This document shows positions 49,601 through 62,612 of a DNA stretch of 64,000 nt, in pieces. Source of the stretch: Quercus robur (taxonomy: Eukaryota > Streptophyta > Magnoliopsida > Fagales > Fagaceae). The translations under genes were made by a program, and so were the position numbers. The DNA lies in assembly GCF_932294415.1 (NCBI RefSeq), contig NC_065535.1, forward strand, positions 82,109,862-82,173,861. Reading direction: 5' to 3'. The notes under the pieces were generated by a model. The model had not been told where the DNA came from. It saw only the letters and a program-made list of their open reading frames with translations, and did no database searches. How positions within the stretch are numbered: position 1 is the first letter of the stretch; every line of letters starts with the position of its first letter.

Positions 49601-50878
49601 CATGTAATTAATTTCCTCCTCTAGAATTATTATTATTTTCATATTATTTGATTTTTTTAGCTATCGGTTGACGGTTCCAAAGCACAACCGCATTTTGTTG
49701 TGTCTAACTTTGCTGGAGATATGATATATATATATATATATATATATATAAGAAAACCTTGTTGGGGGTATCTGATTCAGAGAGGTGTGGGACCAATTTG
49801 GATATGATTTTGCTAATTAATTAAAAAGTATTCAAACTAATGCATATAGCATAAATACAAAATAAATGTCTTGGACCCCCTTAGTTGAAGCTGCCCATGA
49901 TGATTTGTTCCAGACAATCACTACATCAGAAACATAAAAAGATCAAGTTCAGTTCCTCAGTATATGCATCCATATCTGATTTTAATTTGGTCGACTTTCA
50001 CTGAAATTCATGCTTTTCTATATAAACAGACTTTGTTAAGTAACCATGTGACGTTTCTTTCTTTCTTTATTTTGACAGTTTTATACACATTGTAGTGTGG
50101 GAACTGTGGGTTTGTCAGGTTGCCACTGTCATTGTTCCAACATGTTCATAAATTTCATTTTCCTCTCATTCCAATCCAACTAAGTAACCATTCTAACCAA
50201 CCGGCATCATTAAAAAATTTAAAATAGACACTCTTAATTGAAAACTTAGACTAATTATGATTTAGAATGGGCCCAATTTCATTGACATGAATTTTGTATC
50301 ATGTAAATTTCCCATCACTTAAAAGTGTGTGAAGAACTAACAAAATACAAAACCAATCATTTACATTTCATTAAAAAAAATAAAAAAAAAAAAAAAAAAA
50401 AAACCAATCATTTACAAATTCTGAAACACTCCATTTTCTTAAAAAAATTTAAATATTAAATATATTTGCTCATAATAGGGCTATCGGAGAAAATGTGTCC
50501 CATAACCACAAATACTGGTTTATAAAAATTTCAGTGAATGCTTGTAGTTGTACTATTACCTATTGTTGAGGACATTCTTTTTAAAAAAAAATTATTGACC
50601 TATCAAAAAACCCATAACAAAAATAAGTAAGGGAAGCCTAAACGCATGACCAAACCCACTATTCTCCCTATTTATTACTAAATAGCTTCATATATGTGAG
50701 TTTCAATTAGCTTAACTGGTATTAAATACCTTATTATGGGTTTATTGTTGAATATATATATTTGGCCTTGCTAACAATAGTCTATATATTTCTTCGCATC
50801 TACTTATATGATTCATCTCCTAAATTACTTACGCATGAGAATAATCTTTTCTCATTAACTTTTCTACTCCCCTCATTC
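46607..50878. other. Large gene-free AT-rich region
   Basis: No credible gene over 4.2 kb. TA microsatellite near 49722-49750 and A run near 50376-50402. Two segments near 48890-48960 and 49325-49400 resemble each other (AAAATTATGTTGT, TACTTACAT, AGCCACATA), a weak direct repeat. A minus-strand frame at 47305-47487 has no recognisable domain. Confidence 0.5.
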
Positions 50879-50908
50879 TTTTTTCGGTAAAACAAGCTTA
50901 ATCATAAC

Positions 50909-53900
50909 TTAGGAATTCACAAGTCTATTACAACGTAAATTTGCCTTATCAAAGGCTAATATATCCTCCACCACAGACGGTGGGTTACAAAAAGTTACAA
51001 AACTAGACAAAAATTGCGCTCCTAATTTAGCCAATGCATCAGCGCATTGGTTTGCTTCCCGGAAGGCATGGATCACGCGCTTGCTTGGGATATCCTTCAA
51101 GAGGCTCCTGCAATCAGATAAGAGAGGCTCCATTAAGAGATTTTCAGTATCATTGTTCATAAGAATAGCTATGCTCAAAGCATCAAGTTCAACAATAAGT
51201 TGCTGAATTCCCATTTCCTTAGCTAGCATCAGCCCATCTCTAAGTGCCCAAAGCTCAGCCAAGGCACTATTAGTGAACCCAAGGCCTCTAGCAAATCCCT
51301 TCAGCCAAGCCCCATTATGATCTCTAATTAAACCTCCTCCACCAGCTCTGTCCGGCCTCCTCATTGCTGACCCATCGGTGTTAAGTTTCATCTAACCCCT
51401 CGGTGGCTTCTCCCAACCCACTGGCACAATAGTTTTTTGTTGTTTGATCTTAGAAGCAAGACCAATGGCAAAAAATTCAGTACCGGCTTGGATACATTTT
51501 CTCCACAACTGAGGATCCACCACACCAGTCCTAAATATGAAATTATTTCTATGAGTCCATAGGTGCCACAAACCCATAGGAAATAGCACTCTCCAAGGAA
51601 TTCCTTTCACAGCAGCATTCATGCCATCTTTACAGTTGATTTCCAGCCAAGTTTTAAAGGGCAAATTGAAAGAATTCATGGTGCAATGGGGCACTTGCAG
51701 CTGTGACCAGAACTGATGAGCAACTTCACAGCTCCTGAATAAGTGTTCAATAGATTCATTATGCTTGCAACACATTTTACACAAAGGATCAAGGCTTAAA
51801 CCTCTTGAACCCAACACTTGTGCTGTAGGAAGGCTGTCATGAAGACACAGCCATATAAGGAATTGGATCTTTGGCAAAGTTTCAGCCTTCCAAACCCATT
51901 TAAATGACAAAGTATCCGGGTTCAGGGGATTTAAACCCCTTGCAAGCAGATATGCAGCTTGGATAGAGAATAATCCATTATTAGAGTAAGCCCACATGAG
52001 ACTATCACACTCTTGGTTAACAAAAGAGAAAGGAGTGGCCTTAATGTTGTTAAGCACACTTGCAGGAAGCTCAAAGGAAATGCTTGAAGGCCTCCACACA
52101 AGGTTCTCATCAAAGCATTGCCTCACTGTCAACACTTCCTCCTCCCGGGTAAGTGGTCCTTCAATTAGCTCCCTTAATCTCCCACAAGGCAGCCAGAAAT
52201 CCCTCCACATGCTCACAGTCTCCCCATTTCTTATGGTCCATTTTAAGCCTTTGACATACGTAGGGCCTCCCTTCTTACAAGCAGCCCATATCCGAGAGCA
52301 AGGCAAATGCCTGCCAGCATCAGTAACTCTGTTAGGACAGAGATATTTGGCTGCTAGCATCTTTGCCCAAGGTTTCTCCCCCTCTTGGCCAAGCCTCCAG
52401 CAAAGCTTGGCTAAAATGGCTTCATTCCTATGCTTCATTGAAAAAAGCCCCAAACCTCCCAACTCTTTAGGCAAAGTAACAGTGCTCCACTTCACCATAT
52501 GCATTCTCCTCCTTTCCTCTGTTGACCCCCAGATGAAATCCCTCATCATTTTGTCAATGGCATCACACACTTTGACTGGAAGGCAGTGGCACTGCATGTA
52601 GTACTCGGCAATGGGAGCAGCAGCAGACTTGGCAAGTACTAGTCTCCCAGTTTTAGACAGAACTTTAGATTTCCAACCAGCTAGTTTACTTTGGATTTTG
52701 TCCAAAATAAAGTTGAAAGCAGTACCAACTCTGCCTTTGTGGATGATGGGGAAGCCCAAATATTTACCAAGGTTGTTGGTAGCAATGATTCCCATTTTCC
52801 TGCATAAAGTCCTCCTCCTTCTAGCAGGAACATTTGAAGAGAAGAAAATTCTGGATTTTCCATAGTTTACCTTCTGCCCAGCCAGGTTACAAAAGTTATT
52901 GAGAACTTCCATTATAGTATTACAATTCTTAGTATTAGCCTTGGCAAAAAGCAGAATGTCATCAGCAAAAAGGACATGAGAGAAGCTAGGCCCATTTCTA
53001 GAAGCTTTAACCATATCCCACTTCTTATCCTCACACATCTTAGTAATTTGAGCTCCAAAAAACTCCATGCATAAGAGGAAAAGATAGGGAGAAATGGGAT
53101 CCCCTTGCCTTATTCCTCTTGAGGGGCAGAAAGTTGGAAGTTTACTTCCATTAAAGAGAAGGGAAGTAGATGACGTGGCCACACAACTTAAGATGAGCTT
53201 GATGATGTTTTCAGGAAAACCAAAGTGTATCAGAATCATCCTGATAAAGCTCCATTCTAATCTATCATATGCTTTCTCCAAGTCAATCTTCACCACCATA
53301 TACCCATCCTTACCTCTTCTATTACCAAGTGAATAGATAAGCTCTTGAGCAATGATCACATTATCAGAACCTCTCCTCCCTTCCAGAAAGGCGGCTTGCA
53401 TGGGAGAAATAAGTTTAGGCAGAAGGGGTTTAATTCTATGAACGAGAATTTTGGAAACGATTTTATATACAGTGTTACAAAGGCTAATAGGTCTATAGTG
53501 ACTAACTGTTTCAGGTCCCAATTGCTTAGGGATCAAGGCTATCAGGGTTTGGTTAAGATCCTCAGGGATTTTTTGGTTGGCAAAAATTTGTTTCACTTCA
53601 TTCCGGACAGATTCCCCAACCACCAGCCAGAACCTCTGGTAGAATCCAGCGTGCATACCATCACTTCCAGGGGCCTTGTAAGGCTTCATGGACTTAAGGG
53701 CATCCCAAATTTCTTTATTAGAAGGCATCAGCCCTAAAGCATAAGCTTCTTCAGCCTCTAGCCTCATGCACCACTCTGTATCCCATCTTTGGAACCAAGG
53801 ACAAACAGTTTGATCTGTCTGGTATAGCTTAATAAAGGTTTTGGAGAAAACATCTTGAACTTGCTCCACATTATGAACCCAAACCCCTTCATCATTCAAT

Positions 53901-55030
53901 ATGCTAGTGATCCTGTTCTTACTTCTTCTAGCCAGGGTAGTCAAATGGAAGTATGCAGTATTTCTTTCCCCAAAAATAGTCCAATTAACCCTAGATTTCA
54001 TAGCCCACAGCTCCTCTTCAAGTTGCAGGATCTCATTGTATTCTTCTGATAATTGATCTTGGAGGTTAATGAGAAAGTTATTAGGGTTAAAGGCAAGAGC
54101 ACGCTGGGCTCCCAGCAGTCTAGACATGATCTGCCTTTTCCTCACAAAAATATTTCTAAAGACTTCTTTGTTCCAAATTTGGACCTTATGGGTGAACCTA
54201 GTGACAGCTCCAGAAAGATTATAATCCATCCCATTCCAAGAATCCCTAACAATGGCTGGAAAATCATTGTGGCTCAACCACATAGGTTGGAACCTAAATG
54301 GACGATTGGAAGCATTAGACAGATTAGGGCATAGATTAAGTACTAAGGGGCAATGATCCGAATTAACCCTGGCCAAATGAGTAACATTTGCTTCAGGGAA
54401 AGAAGCTTTCCATACAGGATTTGCCCAAACTCTATCCAGCCGACATTGGATGAGACCCCCCAGTTCTCTCTTATTAGTCCAGGTAAATTTAGGCCCTGAG
54501 AAGCCCAAGTCCAACATTTGACACTCATTCATGCAGTCAAGAATAGCCCTCACTCTTCTTTGACAGATGGGATTACCCCCAGCCTTTTCTTCCTCAGAAA
54601 TAACCTCATTGAAATCACCCATAAGTGCCCAAGGAAGGTCATGCAAGGTAGCAATTAATTTAAGGTTTTCCCATAACAAACATCTTTCAGCAAACCTAGG
54701 ACTAGCATAGATAGCACTAATGATCCAGGAAAGGGATTGAGATCTTACCCGGATAATGGCGTGGATTTCCTGCTCTGTTGAGGCCAGAACTTCCACATGC
54801 ACCAAGTCAGTCCTCCATAGCATCCATATGCCCCCAGCAAAACCAATGGTATCAGCAACCACAGAGCCATCAAAAGGCAGGGACTCAATCAACTCTATAG
54901 CCCGAGCACCACTCATTCTGGTCTCTGTGATAATCATCAGCAAAGGAGCATGCCATTCAACTAAATCCAACACTGTCTTTCTGAATTGGGGCTTCATAGC
55001 ACCCCTACAATTCCAGATTAGGATGTTCAT
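50909..55030 (-). pseudogene. LINE ORF2 with a single amber stop (EN, RT, RNase H)
   Basis: Taken from the ATG at 55030 (MNILIWNCRG), the frame is open for 1212 codons to a TAG at 51392-51394 and then continues for 160 codons to 50909. All modules are whole: endonuclease (TETR, GDFNEV, SDHCPLVL), reverse transcriptase (HYRPISLCNTVYKIV, KIDLEKAYDRLEW, PSRGIRQGDPISPYLF, LFADDILLF) and the zinc-binding RT-associated domain (CKMCCKHNESIEHLF). RNase H has its four acidic positions (NTDGS, AELWAL, ELDAL, QCADALAKL). The stop sits just before KLNTDGS, where the related element has Trp (WMKLNTDGS), so it probably came from one change in a TGG codon. It separates RNase H from the rest. The open frame also extends 213 codons upstream of the chosen ATG (to 55669). 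Confidence 0.9.
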
Positions 55031-55082
55031 CATCTTCAAAGAAACTTCAGAGGAGTCACACGGCACCAAGGCAGCAGCATCC

Positions 55083-55949
55083 TCAATGTCTCTCAATCTC
55101 CATGCTCCCATCACCTCCTCCTTGCTCAGCCACCATTCTCGGAACAAGGTGAACGAGTGTTGGATTATCCCCCTCTCCCCTGCTGAGGATTTGGTGAGAA
55201 TGGTGCCTGAGTTCATTGCTTCTGTCAGCTGAAACATCTTCATCATGTGGACGCTCCCCTTCAACAAGCATTCCACAGGTTTGTCCTGTGGACTCTTCCT
55301 CACAACCATCAAATTTTTCATCCACTTGTTCTCCGCCTCTGTCAGCGATTTTTCCGAGTATTGCACACTTGATCTTGTCGCTAACGAGCTTGAGCTTACT
55401 GGTGGAGGGGTTTGGAAGGCAGGTTGGTCCGTGACAAACCTCCACCATGGATTCGGTGTCAGCTCCCAAGCTCTGTTCATCGCAGGAAGATAGCCTAACG
55501 ATCTGCTCTCCTCCGTCAGCGGGAACATGTTTTTCCAGGCCAGCATCAACTCCAAATCGAACCATCCCCAAACCTCCGTTGGATCCTGCCTTATCCATCT
55601 GATCGTCTCTTCTCCGATCGGAATGATTTTTCCCTTGTAGAACAACGCCCACTTCTCTGTTCTCTCCATAGTTTTTGATCTTCAGGGTGTTTGACTCCCT
55701 TACCTTATCCGTTAACCCTGGTTTAGTTACTGCCTTAGCTGCAATAGAAGAGGTGCAAGGCCTTTGGGCCGGTCCATCATCACTCAATGGGCCTGCATTC
55801 GCCCCAAATACAAATAACTCCTTATCCTTACTCAGGCCCATTTCACTGACTTGAGAACCAACGGTCATATTGGTCTTCTGCTTGGAGCTTACACGGCTAC
55901 CCTTCCTAGCATTGCTTTTTCTGTCAACAGTCTTGTTGTGATTCGTTAC
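55083..55949 (-). pseudogene. LINE ORF1 C-terminal part, overlapping an open ORF2-frame extension
   Basis: From about 55949 (reading EVTNHNKTVDRKSNARKGS) the frame is open to a stop at 55083 (MEIERH), 50 bases before ORF2's ATG. It is rich in Gly, Ser, Asp and Lys, as expected for the linker after the zinc knuckle of ORF1. The RNA-binding and knuckle domains are missing. Between 55669 and 55083 the ORF2 frame is also open, so two frames of about 190 codons or more overlap. Confidence 0.65.
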
Positions 55950-55950
55950 T

Positions 55951-56295
55951 TCATTTTATTGCCTAAGAAAAACACAAAAATAGCAACTAACAAGCAACCC
56001 ATTAGCATGAGTATTAGGCTCGACTACTCCCAAATATGATGTCAAACAAATGTCTTGCCTTTTTAGTCATTTTTATTTCCTTTATAACTTTCAATTTAAA
56101 CGTTAGAATAATGATCTATCTGTTCTAGCCTATCTCCTAGAGACCTTGTGATTTGACTTTGTAATTATTTCAATTTTTATTTTTGATAATTTTTCTAATT
56201 TATAGTCTAATTTCATGCCTAGGGTTCTAGGGAATTTTTCCTTGCTGCCCTAAGAGTGTTTTAGCGCTTTCTAAGTGTCTCCTAGCAACCTTAGG

Positions 56296-56338
<43 letters not shown>

Positions 56339-56439
56339 GTGTAAAGTTGTGATTTCTAACTATCCTTTGTTGGCTTTAATTTTGTGCCAAGTTTAAATGT
56401 ATTTTCTTCAATCATTTTTTTGTATTTATGTGGGTTTAA
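55951..56439. other. Gene-free stretch with long T run
   Basis: T run of about 36 at 56300-56335. No gene or clear element end seen. Confidence 0.5.
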
Positions 56440-57341
56440 TTGTAAGAAATAAGTGTGAGAGATTTGTGAAGAATCAAGCGTCAAAAGAAAATCAATGAAG
56501 TCCGCGACTAGTTCGCAAGAAGTTCACGAGAAGAGTAACAAGCGAAAGGCCATGTGTGAAGTACATGACTAGAAGTTGAAGAGTCATGTTAGGCTGTTAA
56601 ATTCGCAAGTACTTTACAAGAAAGATCATCTCGCAACGTAACCGCAAAACTCTCTGTTTGGCAAAAAGAAAAATTGTTATACCAAAATTCTTTACCCACA
56701 CTATAAAATACCTTCATTACCCACGAAATGTAAGGAGTGTTTTTCAGAGAGAAAACCCTAGCAAAAATACTTAAGAGTTAGAGATTGTTATATCCACAAT
56801 CATCTACACATTTTCTCTTGGTTTTCCTCTACTTCTACCTCTCTATCTCTACATCCTTGAAAGGTTCTTCGCCCAAACACTTACCACACCCAATCTAAGT
56901 GTTGAGTCAAGTTTTGGTGCCTTTGAGAAGTATTAGAAGGAGTCATTAAGTGGAGGATGCAATCGGGTTGAATTGTGGGATCCGAAAAACGAGTGAAGAC
57001 ATGACCCCGAAAAGTCCGTTAGCAGCAAGAGCTTGGAGGGCTCAAGTACATGGGGTAGACTAAGCTAAAGCTAGGAGGGTCTTTTGTTATTCATGTACTC
57101 TAACTTTATTCATTAGTGGATCGATTTCGACTTGGAGGGTCGCGGAGAGATTTTTTGCCGAGTTTTTCGGTTTTATCTTCAGTAACACGTTTTGGTGTTA
57201 TCTTGTGTTTGCATCTTTCTTCCCTACTCTTTAAGTTTTTCATTTATTATTCATTGTGGTTTGATATGGCTTAGAGTAGTGTTGCCGGTTTATTACGCAT
57301 ATTTACTCTTATTCCGCACTTTGTTAAGTTAGAGTAAAAGC
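56440..57341 (+). mobile_element. Probable LTR-retrotransposon relic (LTR and start of internal region), fossil
   Basis: The segment resembles LTR-type sequence I recall from Copia-like plant elements: CTCGCAACGTAACC and AAACCCTAGC motifs, a leader with GCGGAGAGATTTTTTGCCGA, GTGTTATCTTGTGTTTGC, then an AT-rich leader. It has no coding domain, and its boundaries are not defined. The LINE at 57342 landed inside it: sequence resumes after 62612. Assignment to Copia is a weak guess; the element is old and incomplete. Confidence 0.35.
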
Positions 57342-57468
57342 GGAGAATTTTAATTATTCATTCTCACCAAAGGTGAGCTTCTTCCTCTTCATCCCTATTT
57401 TCAGCGTTACTACAGGGAAGCCGAGTAGTTGGTTTCAGCTCACTTTCCTTACTACACAATCATCATAG

Positions 57469-58863
57469 ATGGATTCAGACTTTATAGAATGAATCCAATG
57501 CATCACTCTCACGTAGAAGGAGGATCAACCTATTACGGTTCAAGTGGTACACAGGGAGAAGATTCTTGAGGAATATTCCCTCAGCCTCATTGGAAAGTTC
57601 CTAACTACACGCCCTTTGAACCTGAGAGCCACAAAGAACCTCCTATGCTCGGTGTGGAAACTTGGCAATGATCTAAAGATAGTTGACGTGGGGGACGGAC
57701 TACTTCAGTTTAAGTTCTCTTTGGAGAGCCAACTACGATGGGTTTGGGATAATGGCCCATGGAGCTTTGACAACAATATCTTGGCCTTACAAAGATGGGA
57801 GAAAGGCCTGACAGCTAGGATGGTAAGTTTCACGAGCTTGCCGATGTGGGTTCAGGTGTGGGGCTTACCGTTTGACCTTATTAACAAAGAGGCAAGGATG
57901 GACATCGGAAGTGGGATCGAGTCTATGGTGGAGGTGGACTGTAGAGCACTTGCCTCAAACCAAGCACGCTTCCTGCGCATCTAAGTAGAAGTCCCACTTG
58001 ACAAACTGATACGGAAAGCCAGTCAGATCATTAGTTCGGAAGGAGACTCGGTAAAGGTGGCGTACAAATACGAGAGACTTGTGGGCTTGTGCTTCCAATG
58101 TGGAAGAGTAGGCCATGAAATAACCCGATGCCCCTACCCGGTCGACGACATCGCAGATAGTAGGCCATATGGCGACTGGCTACGGGCAGGTTCCAAACAC
58201 CGGCCCAATAACTCATCGGGGAGGACGGACAGCCCGTAGCGCCGAACCCCAACATCGCCGCCCCAAGAACAGTCTTCGGGAACCATATCCTCCACAGACG
58301 TCAATGTGGACCCCACTACTGAAATGTGTAGAGCAGACATGACAAGACCTGCTATGGTTAGCGCACAGCTGCAAATCACGGTAAAGATCTCAACGGGCAC
58401 TAACACCTTAAAGCCCGACCCCACTATGATGGAACACACACCCTGCCAACCATATGATAACCCATATTAGCATGAAAAGGAGCATCCTTTTTCAGCGGGG
58501 AACCTGATAAGCATGCCTATCTCGTATGGGCTGGACAGTGGTGCACTAAAAGAGGGTCACGTGACTGGTCTTATTCCGCAAGACACCTCACGTAGTTTTG
58601 CATGGGATATGGAACCTAGTGTTATTAACACAAATATAGCAACTACGTGGAAAAGTCCAACACTAACCCAAAGTACAATTACAAGCGAAGAACTTTTAGC
58701 CACACAGGATTAGGTTGGAACTAAAAGAGCAAGTCGAGACCACCAAGAAAATAAGCACGAAACAAACATGGGGAAAACTAAAAGGCGTAGGGTGTTGGCC
58801 GAAACTACTAAACCACCTCTCCTAACGGCGGCGGGGGCTACGTCCCAGCCCCGCCGATTACCA
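57469..58863 (+). pseudogene. LINE ORF1 (DUF4283, CCHC knuckle), second subfamily
   Basis: Starts MDSDFIE at 57469, with early stops. The DUF4283 domain is open at 57544-57984 (SLIGKFLTTRPLNLRATKNL, VWKLGNDLKIVDVGDGLLQF, LPMWVQVWGLPFDL). A stop at 57982-57984 interrupts it before the knuckle, which is intact at about 58087-58134 (CFQCGRVGHEITRCP). The tail runs to about 58860 in low-complexity sequence with further stops. Confidence 0.8.
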
Positions 58864-61800
58864 TGATTATCATGAGTTGGAACTGCTGGGGGCTTAGGAA
58901 CCACCTAACAGTTCAGGTACTTGCCAACTTGGTAAGAAAAAAAGGACCAACAATTTTGTTTCTAATGGAAACTAAGTTGTCAGTAACTGAGATGCAACCC
59001 ATAAAAGTAGAGCTAGACTTTCCCTTGATGCTGGTGGTTCCTAGTTTGAGGCGAAGTGGTGGGCTGGCGCTGCTGTGGAAGAACGATGTGGTGGTGGATA
59101 CTTAAACATACTCCCCCAACCACATCGATGTTCATGTTTCTTCCCCCATGCAGACATTATGGAGGATGACTGGTGTGTATGGCCACCCTGAAGAGAGGAT
59201 GAAGATTGAGACATGGAGATTGCTTAAGCACCTACGAGTAAGGGCTTCACTCCCATGGGTGTGCCTAGACGATTTCAATGAAATACTTTGCTCCGAGGAG
59301 AAAAATGGACGAATCCCTAAGCTGCTTCAACCCATGCAGGATTCCAAAGTACTCTTCTTCATTGTGGTTTAGTGGACTTGGGCTTTCAAGGTTACAGGAA
59401 TACTTGGAGGAATTGGAGGCGGGGGGATGCTTTTGTGGAGCAACGGCTTGATAGGGCCTGTGCATTGGAGGAATGGAGAGAGCTTTTCCCCTAGACCAAA
59501 GTGTTCCACACATCAGCAACCTAGTCAAACCACAACCCATTCTACTGAACACTAGGCCCACTTTTACACGACACCGCCAAAGTAAGAAAATACAACGGTT
59601 TGAAGAAAAGTGGGTGGCTCACCCTGAATGTATGGACCGGGTTAGGTCCTCTTGGGTTCAAACCCAACCTATTGGTAACCCTATGTTCCACTTATTTGAG
59701 AAGATTAAACGATGTAGGATGGATTTGGTGGTGTGGAGCAAAAACACTTTCGGTAACACCCGAGATCGTCTTAATGCTAAGCAGGGAGAGTTGGAGGAGT
59801 TGATGACAGCAGGGTACGGGGAAAACTTGGACAGGATACATGAAGTCAGGAAAGAGTTAAACGAGCTAATGCACCATGAAGAAGTGTTCTAGCGTCAACA
59901 CTCACGATCCATCTGGCTTTCGGCCAGTGACAAGAACACAAAGTTTTTTCACCAGCGTGCAAGCCAAAGGCGGCGCAAAAATACTATTGAGGGCATGAAT
60001 GATAATAGCAGGAGGTAGTGTACGGACATAGGGGAGATAGTAGGCATAGCTGAGGAATATTATAAGAGGTTGTTCACTGTGTCGAACAACCTCAACATGG
60101 ACGATGTGCTGGCCTCCGTGGACAGGGTTGTCACTGTAAAAATGGTAAGGAACCTAGTTCGGCCATACACGTCGGAGGAAGTTTAGACAGCCCTTTTCCA
60201 AATGCACCCCTCCAAGGCACCTGGCTCGGATGGCATGTCTCATTTCTTCTTCCAAAGATTTTGGCACATTGTGGGTCATGACGTCATGGAGGCAGTATTG
60301 TCATTCTTGCACTCGGGGAGGTATTTGCACAAAATGAATTATACACACATAGTTCTTATTCCCAAAAAGTGTAACCCTCAGAATATCACAGAGTACCGAC
60401 CTATTAGCTTGGGGAATGTTGTATCAAGGCTAATCTCTAAGGTCCTAGCAAACTAGGTGAAGTCTATGCTACCTTATGTCATCTCCGACTCCCAGAGCGC
60501 CTTTGTTCCGGTTAGGTTGATCACAGATAACACTTCAGTTGCTTTTGAAATGATACACATGATGCGAAATAGAAGACAGGAAAGGTTGGACACATGGCAG
60601 TTAAGCTTAACATCAGCAAAGCCTATGACAGGGTGGAATGGAATTTTCTAGAAAAAATCATGTTAAGCCTAGGTTTCCCTGTGGAATGGGTGGATCTTGC
60701 AATGTCGACTATGCATTCAGCCTCATATTCAATCATCGTTAACGGTGAGCCGTGCGGTTATATTACTCCCTCAAGAGGTATTAAGCAAGGCGACTCGTTG
60801 TTGTCGTAACTCTTCTTATTTTGCGCCGAGGGACTCTCATCCTTGCTACGGAGGGCAACCATAAACAACGACGTGAAGGGGCTTTTATCTTGTCATGGAG
60901 GTGTATGTATTTCACACCTTCTATTCGCCGACAACTCTTTACTCTTCTGTGAAGCCAAGCTAGAAGAAGGTCGTCGATTACTTGGATTACTCACTCAATA
61001 TGAAGTTGCGTCTAGGCAGGCTATCAATCGGCAAAAAATCACCTTATTCTTTGGCCCAAACATTAGTTATGAAATACAAGAAGACATATGGTCTTTGTTT
61101 AGGGCACAAATATTGACAAATTGTGAGAAGTACCACAGACTACCCATGGTGGGGGGGAGGTCTAAGGTAAGCACTTTCAGGGAGCTTCAGGAAAGAGTCA
61201 CTAAAAGGGTGATGGGATGGAAGGAGAAAAACATCTCAAAAGCCGGGAGGGAAGTCCTTATCAAGTCAGTGGCTCAAGCTATCCCGACTTACTCCATAAG
61301 CATCTTCAAGGTACCTAGAGCAGTGTGTGATGGTATGAACTCAATTTTGGCTAAATACTAGTAGGGGCAGACTCAGAATGAATGAAAGATACAATAGATT
61401 AACTAGGGCAGGTTGTGCACTCCAAAGGATAAAGGTGGAGTGGGGTTTCGAGACATTCATGCTTTCAATCTAGCGATGCTGGCCAAGCAAGCATGGCGGC
61501 TGACTCAGGAGACTAACTTCTTGTTTTACAAGGTGTACAAAGCTAGGTACTTCCCCTCGTGTTCCTTCATGGAAGTAGTATTGGGAAGCAATCCCTCTTT
61601 TGTCTGGCACAGTCTTCTCAGTGCAAGGGATGTGCTTAGGGAAGGTTCAAAATGGAGCATTGGAGATGGAGGCACGGCTGGCATTAAGAGCCATAGATGG
61701 CTTCCTAACCCCCTGACTTTTCATGATGGTGTGGACACGTCACTAAATGTGGGTGATTTCATTGACCCACACACCAAACAATGGGACAGGGAAAAGGTCA

Positions 61801-62415
61801 ACGCCTGGTTCTTGCCACCATCAAAGGACGAAGTGTTGGGGACACGGCTGGGCGGGTTAGACAGCCGAGACAAGCTAGTGTGGAATGAGAACAAGTCGCA
61901 AACCTTCTCGATGCGTTCAGCGTACCAAGTAGCCTTGTGGATCCACCGAAGGTCAAGAGCAGAACACTCCGGAGCAAGGGACGACAAGAAGATATGGAAT
62001 AGGTTGTGGAAACTACCTATCCCTCCTAAGTACCTTTGTGTGGAAGGCTTGCTTGAACATCCTACCAACCCGAGCAAACCTCTGCCGAAGGAAGCTTCAC
62101 ATGGACCCTAAGTGCGGGGTGTGTGGTGAGCATGACGAAACTATTATCCACACCCTGTGGCAGTGCCCCTTAGCACGAAATGTTTGGGCACTTACTCGCG
62201 GAAAGCTCCAGAAGTGTGTGTCCTCAGCTCATGATTTCCTCAGCTTAGCCCGAACCTTGGTGGAGAAATTGAGCAAGAAGGATCTCGAGACTTGGGCAAT
62301 GGTGGCATGGTCAATTTGGAACGCACGAAACCGGGTCCAGTTTGAAGCTACTCAAACTCTGCCACATGCTATTCTTAAGGGAGTAGTCTCGTTTTGGATG
62401 AGTACCAGCGCCTAG
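58863..62415 (+). pseudogene. LINE ORF2 (endonuclease and RT), decayed, altered RT active site, no RNase H
   Basis: ATG at 58863 gives the endonuclease start MIIMSWNCWGLRN, then METKLS and a DDFNEI motif in place of the usual GDFNEI. RT pieces follow in several frames: [47 protein letters not shown] and PSRGIKQGDSLLS. At about 60925-60945 the catalytic box reads LFADNSLLF, the second Asp replaced by Asn. The zinc-binding RT-associated domain is at 62038-62200 (CGVCGEHDETIIHTLWQCP). The frame ends at 62415 and only a 3' UTR follows, so RNase H is absent. At least ten stops or shifts lie along it. Confidence 0.85.
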
Positions 62416-62612
62416 CTAGAAGCACGGCACATTGTTGAGCTCATGTGTGGGCTGCTTGCTCTATAGGAGGCCCATTGTACACCTTTTCTTTTTTTCTCTC
62501 TTTGGGTTCAGTCCCTCTTTGGTTTTTAGTTTGTTGGGTCGGGCCCATAGTACACTGTTTTTGAAGATTAATATACATCTATCTTTCGTCAAAAAAAAGT
62601 TAAAGTAAAAGC

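Larger units (their letters stand above)
50879..55950 (-). mobile_element. L1-type LINE, 5'-truncated, nearly intact ORF2
   Basis: Minus-strand element. Its 3' end is a short A run (T residues 50879-50884) preceded by TTGTTTTACCG. The 5' end is lost within ORF1 near 55950, so the DUF4283 part is absent. ORF1's tail runs from about 55949 to 55083 and ORF2 from 55030 to 50909. No convincing target duplication was found. ORF2 has one interruption in more than 1370 codons, so this is the youngest-looking LINE in the window. Confidence 0.88.
57342..62598 (+). mobile_element. L1-type LINE of a second subfamily, full length but decayed
   Basis: Flanked by 14-bp duplications GTTAGAGTAAAAGC at 57328-57341 and GTTAAAGTAAAAGC at 62599-62612, differing at one base. 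It has a 5' UTR of about 127 bp, ORF1 (57469 to about 58863), ORF2 (58863 to about 62415), a CT-rich 3' UTR and a poly(A) of eight. Motif choice differs clearly from the other two LINEs, and no RNase H domain is present. Many stops and frame changes show it is the oldest of the full-length copies. Confidence 0.88.

Noticed and set aside
51996-52601. 201-codon plus-strand frame inside the LINE
   Set aside because: Antisense shadow of the reverse-transcriptase/zinc-binding coding region.
54756-55232. 158-codon plus-strand frame inside the LINE
   Set aside because: Antisense shadow of ORF1/ORF2; no independent support.
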